From NCBI GenBank assembly GCA_964641715.1, contig CAZXMB010000195.1, positions 1-5,001 on the forward strand: DNA of 5,001 nt. Reading direction: 5' to 3'. The notes below the pieces were generated by a model. That model was not told the DNA's origin and ran no database searches. It saw only the letters and a program-made list of their open reading frames with translations. This stretch comes from CAZXMB01 sp964641715 (GTDB lineage Bacteria > Desulfobacterota > BSN033 > UBA1163). The translations under genes and the position numbers were made by a program. Shown here piece by piece: positions 1 to 4,956 of this stretch; positions within the stretch are counted from its first letter, which is position 1; each line of letters starts with the position of its first letter.

Positions 1-1
1 G

Positions 2-53
2 AAAAAAACGGCGGGCCGGGTTCTCAATAACTTCTCCTTGAGTCCGGCCCACC
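2..53 (-). terminator. Rho-independent terminator of the minus-strand tRNA-Leu unit
   Basis: On the minus strand a 10-bp stem forms between positions 53-44 and 19-10 (GGTGGGCCGG with CCGGCCCGCC, including one G-U pair). It is followed after one base by seven T residues (8-2). An inner helix, CTCAA with TTGAG (42-38 with 27-23), closes a 10-nt loop. Read on the plus strand, the U-G wobble becomes a C-A mismatch and no T run follows, so the element is directed to the minus strand. It would end transcription that begins at the promoter at 249-275. Confidence 0.8.
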
Positions 54-182
54 CCTTATGGAGAATCAGCTACAGGTCAGGGAATGGTGCATAGGTTTTA
101 TTGGGAATTTCGGGTTGCAGGCGTTGCAAGATTTGCTTGAAATTTCAGTAAGTTACTGATTTCATTGGAGGGCTTTAAAAGC
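54..182. other. Unassigned stretch between the half tRNA and its terminator
   Basis: No gene is recognised here. On the minus strand this sequence lies where the 3' half of the tRNA-Leu should be, but it has no T-arm (no TTCGA or TTCAA flanked by a 5-bp stem) and no CCCAGGC acceptor strand. I also see no conserved core of a group I intron, and it is too short for one. It contains the hairpin at 138-164, a close repeat of GTTGCA near 114-127, and on the plus strand a 33-codon open frame (58-159) without a ribosome binding site, which I do not call a gene. It may be one end of an inserted element. Confidence 0.4.
138..164. repeat. Imperfect inverted repeat (hairpin)
   Basis: TGAAAT (138-143) pairs with ATTTCA (159-164). 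After a 2-nt bulge, CAGT (146-149) pairs with ACTG (155-158) around AAGTT. On the minus strand this hairpin follows the tRNA anticodon arm about where a variable arm would come, but nothing tRNA-like follows it. It could be an RNA structure or a protein-binding site. The role is unknown. Confidence 0.5.
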
Positions 183-194
183 TTTTAAGTCCCT
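169..194. repeat. Palindrome spanning the tRNA-Leu anticodon-loop junction
   Basis: A perfect 14-bp palindrome, TTAAAAGCTTTTAA (175-188), lies within a longer imperfect one. AGGG (169-172) pairs with CCCT (191-194), with one mismatch and one T-G pair in between. One arm is the anticodon arm of the tRNA-Leu half, AGGGACTTAAAA. The other is a near copy in inverted orientation, AGGGCTTTAAAA. Two inverted half-sites meeting at an anticodon loop is the arrangement used by tyrosine recombinases that integrate into tRNA genes, so this may be a recombination junction. That role is inferred. Confidence 0.5.
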
Positions 195-221
195 TGCGTC
201 TACCAATTCCGCCACCCAGGC
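183..221 (-). tRNA. tRNA-Leu(UAA), 5' half only, interrupted
   Basis: Reading the minus strand from 221, the acceptor 5' strand GCCTGGG is followed by TG, a D-arm containing the typical leucine-tRNA sequence GCGGAATTGGTAGACGC, then the anticodon stem strand AGGGA (194-190) and the loop CTTAAAA (189-183) with anticodon TAA (187-185). This matches bacterial tRNA-Leu(UAA) base for base in pattern. The next bases should be TCCCT, a long variable arm, a T-arm and CCCAGGC-A-CCA. Instead GCTTTTAAAGCCCT and unrelated sequence follow, and no 3' half is found down to position 1. The upstream promoter is intact. Explanations are disruption by an integrated element (most likely), an intron whose 3' exon lies outside the window (the terminator argues against this), or an assembly join. 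As it stands the gene cannot make a normal tRNA. Confidence 0.65.
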
Positions 222-248
222 CTCTTTCTTTTGCCGATCGAAATAATA

Positions 249-275
249 ATTATAAGTTTTTTAGAATTTTGTCAA
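249..275 (-). promoter_or_regulatory. Sigma70-type promoter for the tRNA-Leu unit
   Basis: On the minus strand a perfect TTGACA (275-270) and a perfect TATAAT (254-249) are separated by 15 bp. The spacing is short, but both boxes are consensus, and a TAATTA shifted by two bases (252-247) would give 17 bp. Transcription would begin near 242, about 20 nt before the first base of the tRNA at 221, a normal tRNA leader length. Confidence 0.7.
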
Positions 276-354
276 CTCTCTCCTTGTCTCGATCAGGAAC
301 TTATGTTAGAAAAAAATATCGGACATACTATTTTAAGGATGAAAGGAGAGGCAT

Positions 355-2013
355 ATGCGATCCGACAGGATGAAGAAAGGGCTTGAAAGGGCCCCCCACC
401 GCTCTCTCTTTAAAGCCCTGGGGCTGACCGATCAGGAGATCAGCCAGCCGATGATCGGAATTGCCAACTCGGCGAATGAAGTGATCCCGGGCCATCTCCA
501 TCTTCATCAGATCTCCGAGGCTGTAAAGGCCGGAATCCGGATGGCAGGAGGAACACCCCTCGAATTCTTCACAATCGGGGTCTGTGATGGCATCATCATG
601 GGCCATGAGGGGATGAAATATTCTCTCAGCTCGAGGGAATTGATTGCGGATTCCCTTGAATCCATGGCCATGGCTTATCCCTTTGATGGTCTGGTCCTTA
701 TCCCGAACTGTGATAAAATCGTTCCGGGAATGATGATGGCGGCGGCCCGTCTCAATATCCCCGCTATCCTGGTGAGCGGAGGGCCTATGTTGGCCGGTGA
801 GTTTGAGGGAAGGGAGATTGACCTCATCACTGTTTTTGAGTGGGTGGGGAAAGTGAAAACCGGCGAGATGACGATGGAGGAGATGAGAGAAGCAGAAGGA
901 TGCGCCTGCCCCGGAGCGGGATCCTGCGCTGGAATGTTCACAGCCAATTCAATGAACTGTCTTGCCGAAGCCCTTGGCCTTTCCCTTCCTTACAATGGGA
1001 CCATCCCTGCTGTCTTTGCAGACCGGATCCGTCTTGCAAAGGAGACGGGTGTGAGGATCATGGGACTCGTGAAAAAGGATTTAAAACCATCAAAGGTTCT
1101 GACCAGAAAGGCCTTTGAAAATGCGATCACCGTGGATATGGCCTTCGGAGGTTCCACCAATACCACCCTCCATCTGCCTGCCATTGCAAGAGAGGCAGGG
1201 ATTAAGCTCTCCCTTGAAACCTTTAACCGTATCAGCGAAAAGACACCCCATCTCTGTAACCTCTCTCCCGGAGGACCCCATCATCTTCAGACACTCCATC
1301 AGGCCGGGGGGATTCCAGCCCTCATGATGGAATTAACCCGGGGAAATCTGATTCACCAGGATGCTTTAACGGTAACCGGTAAAAACGTGGGAGAAAATCT
1401 TAAGGGGAAAAAAGTCCGAAATCAGGAAGTGATCCGGCCATTTGAAACGCCCTATCATTCAACCGGAGGGCTTGCTGTCCTTTTTGGGAACCTGGCACCC
1501 GGAGGGGCTGTAGTAAAACGATCAGCCGTTGACGAGGCCATGCTAAGACATAGAGGTCCGGCGAGAGTTTTTAATTCCGAGGAAGAGGCCATCGAGGTTA
1601 TCCTCAGTCGGAAAATCAGGAAGGGCGATGTGGTGGTCATCCGTTACGAAGGGCCAAAAGGGGGACCGGGCATGAGGGAGATGCTTGCCCCTACCTCTGC
1701 CATTGTGGGTATCGGAAGAGACAGGGAGGTGGCCCTGCTTACGGATGGTCGTTTCTCGGGTGGAAGTCGGGGGGCCGCCATCGGTCACATCTCTCCGGAG
1801 GCGGCAGAAGGAGGCCCCCTTGCCGCCGTTCAAAACGGAGACCTGATTGAAATCGATATTCCGGGAAAGAAACTCAATCTCCTTATCCCCGATAAGGAAC
1901 TGAAAAAAAGGCTTTCTCAATGGAAACCGCCCCAAAAAAAGTTGAAGGGTTATCTTAAACGATATGCGAGGCTGGTCACTTCTGCGAATACAGGGGCTAC
2001 GTTTGAAGAGTAG
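355..2013 (+). CDS. ilvD: Dihydroxy-acid dehydratase (IlvD/Edd family)
   Basis: This 552-residue cytoplasmic enzyme most likely dehydrates 2,3-dihydroxy-3-methyl acids to 2-oxo acids in valine and isoleucine synthesis. A sugar-acid dehydratase role within the same superfamily cannot be excluded. The start carries the family's usual MRSD..KKGLERAPHRSL opening, and AAGGAGAG (343-350) lies at good distance from the ATG. Visible family motifs are VCDGIIMGHEGMKYSL (76-91), NCDKIVPGM (118-126), CPGAGSCAGMFTANSMNC (185-202), GGSTNTTLHLPA (265-276), RYEGPKGGPGMREM (430-443) and TDGRFSGGSRGAAIGH (463-478). By comparison with E. coli IlvD as I recall it, C119 and C191 bind the Fe-S cluster; D78, D120, E442 and probably carboxylated K121 hold Mg2+; and S468 is the catalytic base. 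The position of the third cluster cysteine of [2Fe-2S] members is Gly46, as in E. coli. CPGAGSC has Ala where many relatives have a second Cys. Length is normal for the short archaeal/anaerobe-type IlvD. No other ilv gene is in the window. It overlaps the end of the convergent racemase gene. Confidence 0.9.
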   Translation: MRSDRMKKGLERAPHRSLFKALGLTDQEISQPMIGIANSANEVIPGHLHLHQISEAVKAGIRMAGGTPLEFFTIGVCDGIIMGHEGMKYSLSSRELIADSLESMAMAYPFDGLVLIPNCDKIVPGMMMAAARLNIPAILVSGGPMLAGEFEGREIDLITVFEWVGKVKTGEMTMEEMREAEGCACPGAGSCAGMFTANSMNCLAEALGLSLPYNGTIPAVFADRIRLAKETGVRIMGLVKKDLKPSKVLTRKAFENAITVDMAFGGSTNTTLHLPAIAREAGIKLSLETFNRISEKTPHLCNLSPGGPHHLQTLHQAGGIPALMMELTRGNLIHQDALTVTGKNVGENLKGKKVRNQEVIRPFETPYHSTGGLAVLFGNLAPGGAVVKRSAVDEAMLRHRGPARVFNSEEEAIEVILSRKIRKGDVVVIRYEGPKGGPGMREMLAPTSAIVGIGRDREVALLTDGRFSGGSRGAAIGHISPEAAEGGPLAAVQNGDLIEIDIPGKKLNLLIPDKELKKRLSQWKPPQKKLKGYLKRYARLVTSANTGATFEE

Positions 2014-3427
2014 GAACGGCATAGGGCCCTTCCCGGATGATGGCCATCGTCGGTTCGATCCCATTTTCCCGATATCGGCTCACCGTAAAGAGAACGGCCT
2101 TCTGGATCATCTCCTGAGCCTTTTCAAGAGAGGGTTTGATCCTCTTGCCCTTTATAAAATCGAGTCCGCAGATCCCGGGGAGAAGGCAGTAGTTCTTCCT
2201 CTCGATTTCGAGAGAACAGTAAATCAATCCTTCCTTTCCCACCTTTCTTAGAACCTTTCCCCAGACTTCTGGCTCCCACTGATCCTTGGTAAATTTCCAG
2301 CCGTCCATCCTCAACATATTGAGATACCCATCCGGCCCTTGCAATTTTAAAAGATGGATCAGAGACCGATATTCAGGGGAGCCGATGGGCTCGATGTGGT
2401 CCCGGTTGTTTGCGGCGATAATAATCACACCCCCCTCTTTCACTGCTGGCAAAGCCCCCACCCCGGCTTTTGCGGTCTGGTAGTGATCTCTTCCAACATA
2501 TCCGCTGTGGGTGAGTACAATATCGAACTCTTCTTTTAGAGGGATCTCTGCATAGTCCTTGATCAATTGGTAAGCCTTCAGGTTTGCCTCAACCATATCC
2601 CCTGCAAAGACCCGCACGAGGCGCAAATCCTTATCGAGATTGACATTGACCACAAAATCAACTCCTACGGTCCGGGCCACTTCCAGGGCCTCTTCGTGGC
2701 AGGGATTCCCCTCCAGGACGAGGTTGGTTGCATGGGGGTCCTCAAGATAATAGGAGCCATGAAATCTCTGGATGGTCTTCACATCCACCAATCCGGGGCA
2801 GACGGATTTTCTCCCTCCGGAGATACCGGTGAAGAAATGGCTCTCCACGAGCCCGGTGGTGATCTTCAGATCGGCAAAATAAAAGTCCCGATCCACATAG
2901 ACATGGGTTCCCCTTTTGGTCTTCCCGATGCTTTCCAGAAGACCGTTGTTTTCACAATCGTGATCCAGGATCGTATATTGCTCAACAACCTCCTTTCCAT
3001 ACATCTCCACTTTCTCTTCATCGGTACTGGCCCGGTGCATCCCTGTCGCCACAATGATCCTGATCTTCTCTCTCTTGATACCGGAAGACTCCAGGCGCCT
3101 CAGGATGGGAAGAAGGATACCGCTTCCCCCTTTATAGGGCACAGGCCTCGTGATATCGGAGACAGCAATTGCCACTGAGATCTCTTCCGGAGGTTTCCCT
3201 TTCTTCCGGATGATCTCTTCGAGAGGTGGGCTGCTGATGGGGGCCGAAAGTGCCTCCTCAATCGCTTTCTGAGGATCGGGCAAAACAGGAACATTCTTCA
3301 TGCTCAGCTCAACACCGCCCGGGGGTACTAAAACCTCAATCGCATTTTTGCCAAATTCGACAGAGACTTTCTTCCAATTCTTTGTGTCCACCTTTTTAAT
3401 TGCCTTCTGGATCTCGGGTTTCATCAT
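1997..3427 (-). CDS. larA: LarA-family nickel-pincer racemase/epimerase
   Basis: This 476-residue protein belongs to the lactate racemase family, whose members use a covalently bound nickel-pincer nucleotide to racemise or epimerise 2-hydroxy acids. Compared with the Lactobacillus plantarum enzyme as I recall it, every key residue is present: R94 in SDITRPVP (R75), H131 in ATGMHR (H108), H197 in ESHFFTGISGGRKSVCPG (H174), K207 in the same motif as cofactor attachment (K184), H223 in TIQRFHG (H200), Y316, Q317 and K320 in HYQTAK, and W384 in DQW. The protein is about 50 residues longer than that enzyme, partly at the N-terminus. The actual substrate (lactate, malate, a longer hydroxy acid or an aldonate) cannot be read from the sequence. 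It lies 54 bp after the dehydrogenase gene on the same strand, probably co-transcribed. Two ATGs start the frame; the second (3424-3422) is better spaced from the GAGGTGG site. No cofactor-synthesis genes (larB, larC, larE) are in the window. Confidence 0.9.
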   Translation of the reverse strand: MMKPEIQKAIKKVDTKNWKKVSVEFGKNAIEVLVPPGGVELSMKNVPVLPDPQKAIEEALSAPISSPPLEEIIRKKGKPPEEISVAIAVSDITRPVPYKGGSGILLPILRRLESSGIKREKIRIIVATGMHRASTDEEKVEMYGKEVVEQYTILDHDCENNGLLESIGKTKRGTHVYVDRDFYFADLKITTGLVESHFFTGISGGRKSVCPGLVDVKTIQRFHGSYYLEDPHATNLVLEGNPCHEEALEVARTVGVDFVVNVNLDKDLRLVRVFAGDMVEANLKAYQLIKDYAEIPLKEEFDIVLTHSGYVGRDHYQTAKAGVGALPAVKEGGVIIIAANNRDHIEPIGSPEYRSLIHLLKLQGPDGYLNMLRMDGWKFTKDQWEPEVWGKVLRKVGKEGLIYCSLEIERKNYCLLPGICGLDFIKGKRIKPSLEKAQEMIQKAVLFTVSRYRENGIEPTMAIIREGPYAVPTLQT

Positions 3428-3428
3428 T

Positions 3429-3441
3429 CCACCTCTGGTGG
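3429..3441 (-). promoter_or_regulatory. Ribosome binding site of the racemase gene inside a small hairpin
   Basis: On the minus strand GAGGTGG (3435-3429) precedes the double ATG. It is close to the first ATG and about 7 nt (from GAGG) before the second, so the second is the better start. The site is part of an inverted repeat, CCACC-AGA-GGTGG (3441-3429), that could partly hide it. The upstream arm shares three bases with the long palindrome at 3439-3473, so the two structures compete. The regulatory meaning is inferred. Confidence 0.45.
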
Positions 3442-3473
3442 GTAGGGAACGGTTTCAAACCGTTCCCTACCCA
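3439..3473. repeat. Perfect 35-bp palindrome between dehydrogenase and racemase genes
   Basis: The arm TGGGTAGGGAACGGTTT (3439-3455) and its exact reverse complement (3457-3473) are separated by one base. The element takes up 35 of the 54 bp between the two minus-strand genes, beginning 8 nt after the dehydrogenase stop codon. No T run follows on either strand, so it is not a standard terminator. The perfect symmetry suits a REP-like or miniature repeat dispersed in the genome, an RNA-stabilising or attenuating hairpin in the shared transcript, or a binding site for a dimeric protein. Confidence 0.85.
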
Positions 3474-3481
3474 GACTGTAC

Positions 3482-4798
3482 TCACGGAATCAGACTTAAA
3501 TCCCCGGTAAAGGCCGCTTCCAATACCGGCTTCATCAACCGATCCACATCCCCCTTCTCCGCATCCATCGGGGTTGGCATATTCTGAAGTTTCATCTTGA
3601 GCTGGGGATTTTTTGCAGCCGCAAGCATTCGATCGATGTGTTCACGGGTCGCTCCCGCCTCCTTCAAAGTGGTCGGAAAGCGGAGGTCCTTTGCAAAGGA
3701 GACCATCCCTTTGGCTACGGACAATCCAAGGTTCCTTCCACTCAGGTTCTTTATCTCCTCTCCAATATAACCCGCCTCTTTGAAGATCGCACCAACGATC
3801 TTTAACTGTTCCTGGATCACCGGAGCAAAAAGGACGGTGTAATATGGATTTAATAGGGCGCAGGCCCTTCCGTGGCTGAGGATATCGATCAGGGAAAAAC
3901 TCCCGAGATGAGGCCCCCCTGTTCCTCCGAGCATGATGGAATACCCGCCCAAATCTGTCCCCAGACCAAGGGCAATTCTTCCTTCCAAATCACCCCGGTC
4001 CTTTTTAATCCTCTGGAGACCATAAACGATTAACCGGATGCAGAGCGTTGCGACCTCCTTCATTTTTTCATAACCGGGACCTCGGGTACCGGTAAAAACC
4101 TCCCAGGCATGGGCAAAACCATCCAACCCCCCATCCAGGGTGAGGCCCATGGGAGAGTCAAGGGTCACTGAATAATCAAAAATGGAAGCAGGAGGAACAA
4201 TCGCTTCATCCACGATCAGTTTCTTCTGGCCGGTAACGGGGTCCGTGATGTTCGAATATTTGGTGAGATGAGCTCCTGAACTCGAAGCGGTCTGGATGGC
4301 CACAACGGGCATCAGCGGTTTGCCTGTCTTCTCTTTCATCTTTGTGACGAGCCCTGTTCCAAAATAAGGTTCGATGGAGTCCGCCTCACCTCTGCTCCCT
4401 CCTAAAATCTCCAATACCTCACTGGGAGAATAGGTATTGAGGACAGCGGCGGCTTTGCCTGCATCGATGGTACTTCCTCCCCCGAGAGCGATAAGCATAT
4501 CCGATCTGGACCTCGCCACCTGAAGGCTGATTCTGTAGACATCCTCTCGAGGGGCATTGGGTCTTGCCCCATTGATCGTCTCGAATGTGATGCCATTTGT
4601 CTTTAAGCTTAACTTCACCTGATTAAGAAATTTCTCGATCCACGATTGACCCAACTCGGTAACGATCAGGGTCGCCTTCTTCCCGAACCGGCCGGCATAC
4701 TTCCCTGCGGCATCCAGAACCCCCTCTCCGAAGGTATAGGAGTCTCCCTTCCATTCTTTAAGTATTCTCTTTGCCCGCTCCATATGATCTTTGATCAT
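3482..4798 (-). CDS. Iron-type (group III) alcohol dehydrogenase
   Basis: This 438-residue NAD(P)-dependent oxidoreductase has the two-part fold of the metal-dependent alcohol dehydrogenase family, related at family level to lactaldehyde reductase and hydroxyacid-oxoacid transhydrogenase. GGGSTIDAGK (106-115) is the nucleotide-binding signature. D226 and H230 in LDGFAHAWE, H297 in GGPHLGS and H309 in SHGRACALLNPY are the likely metal ligands. The H297-H309 spacing is 12, compared with 14 in lactaldehyde reductase, with a longer loop between, so this is a distinct branch whose substrate I cannot name. The start is the ATG at 4798, because GGAGGAG (4812-4806) lies 7 nt before it. A longer frame beginning with TTG at 4834 would start inside the probable -10 box and has no ribosome binding site. 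It is the first gene of a probable two-gene operon with the LarA-family gene. Oxidation or reduction of a hydroxy or oxo acid related to that substrate is plausible but inferred. Confidence 0.87.
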   Translation of the reverse strand: MIKDHMERAKRILKEWKGDSYTFGEGVLDAAGKYAGRFGKKATLIVTELGQSWIEKFLNQVKLSLKTNGITFETINGARPNAPREDVYRISLQVARSRSDMLIALGGGSTIDAGKAAAVLNTYSPSEVLEILGGSRGEADSIEPYFGTGLVTKMKEKTGKPLMPVVAIQTASSSGAHLTKYSNITDPVTGQKKLIVDEAIVPPASIFDYSVTLDSPMGLTLDGGLDGFAHAWEVFTGTRGPGYEKMKEVATLCIRLIVYGLQRIKKDRGDLEGRIALGLGTDLGGYSIMLGGTGGPHLGSFSLIDILSHGRACALLNPYYTVLFAPVIQEQLKIVGAIFKEAGYIGEEIKNLSGRNLGLSVAKGMVSFAKDLRFPTTLKEAGATREHIDRMLAAAKNPQLKMKLQNMPTPMDAEKGDVDRLMKPVLEAAFTGDLSLIP

Positions 4799-4805
4799 CT
4801 TTTCT

Positions 4806-4812
4806 CTCCTCC
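4806..4812 (-). promoter_or_regulatory. Ribosome binding site of the alcohol dehydrogenase gene
   Basis: GGAGGAG on the minus strand, 7 nt before the ATG at 4798-4796, is a near-perfect Shine-Dalgarno sequence. It decides the start, since it would lie inside the coding region if the upstream TTG were used. Confidence 0.8.
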
Positions 4813-4833
4813 GTGAAGAAATAAACTCAGACA

Positions 4834-4863
4834 ATAATAATCAACTTTACCACGGAATTTCAA
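4834..4863 (-). promoter_or_regulatory. Probable sigma70 promoter of the dehydrogenase-racemase operon
   Basis: On the minus strand TTGAAA (4863-4858) and TATTAT (4839-4834) are separated by 18 bp. Each box matches consensus at five of six positions. Transcription would begin near 4827 and give a leader of about 28 nt containing the GGAGGAG site. Confidence 0.55.
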
Positions 4864-4869
4864 GAAGGG

Positions 4870-4879
4870 ATAGGCCTAT
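4870..4879. repeat. 10-bp palindrome ATAGGCCTAT
   Basis: A perfect palindrome lies just upstream of the -35 box of the dehydrogenase promoter (4863-4858). Its position would suit an operator for a dimeric regulator, but 10-bp palindromes are common, so support is weak. Confidence 0.25.
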
Positions 4880-4903
4880 TTTTAACCTGAGGGGGGAACA
4901 ACG

Positions 4904-4915
4904 GGGGATATCCCC
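4904..4915. repeat. 12-bp palindrome GGGGATATCCCC
   Basis: A perfect palindrome lies between tRNA-Cys and the dehydrogenase promoter, next to a second G run (4891-4896). No T run follows it on the minus strand, so it does not look like a terminator for the tRNA. Its function is unknown. Confidence 0.35.
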
Positions 4916-4933
4916 TAATGGATTTAATGGATT
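4916..4933. repeat. Tandem 9-bp direct repeat TAATGGATT x2
   Basis: Two perfect adjacent copies (4916-4924 and 4925-4933) touch the end of the GGGGATATCCCC palindrome. They lie in the short non-coding gap between tRNA-Cys and the operon promoter. They may result from slippage or be a repeated binding site; nothing distinguishes these. Confidence 0.5.
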
Positions 4934-4956
4934 AAAAGGAAAGGATGGATAAAATT

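Noticed and set aside
79..92. A possible degenerate tRNA 3' end (CCTATGC-A-CCA on the minus strand) that could pair at six of seven positions with the tRNA-Leu acceptor strand
   Set aside because: The sequence before it forms no T-arm (no 5-bp stem around a TTC loop), so the match is most likely chance.
58..159. A 33-codon plus-strand open frame beginning at an ATG
   Set aside because: It has no ribosome binding site, overlaps the hairpin and the minus-strand transcription unit, and resembles no protein I recognise.
1..182. A group I intron in tRNA-Leu(UAA), as in cyanobacteria and plastids
   Set aside because: No conserved intron core is seen, the space before the terminator is too small, and the break falls after the anticodon loop and not after the first anticodon base.
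222..354. A promoter, attenuator or T-box leader for the dehydratase
   Set aside because: No convincing -35/-10 pair, terminator hairpin or T-box sequence is visible on the plus strand; the best -10-like string (TACTAT at 326-331) lacks a partner at proper spacing.
1543..2064. A 173-codon minus-strand frame inside the dehydratase gene
   Set aside because: It is antisense to strongly conserved IlvD motifs, has no recognisable domain and lies in the shadow of the real gene.
2567..3178. A 203-codon plus-strand frame inside the racemase gene
   Set aside because: It is antisense to the intact LarA active-site region, with no ribosome binding site and no family resemblance.
3439..3473. The long palindrome as a rho-independent terminator of the dehydrogenase gene
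   Set aside because: No T run follows the stem on either strand, and the racemase gene begins within 15 nt on the same strand.
3439..3473. A CRISPR repeat
   Set aside because: There is one copy only, with no spacers or further repeats in the window.
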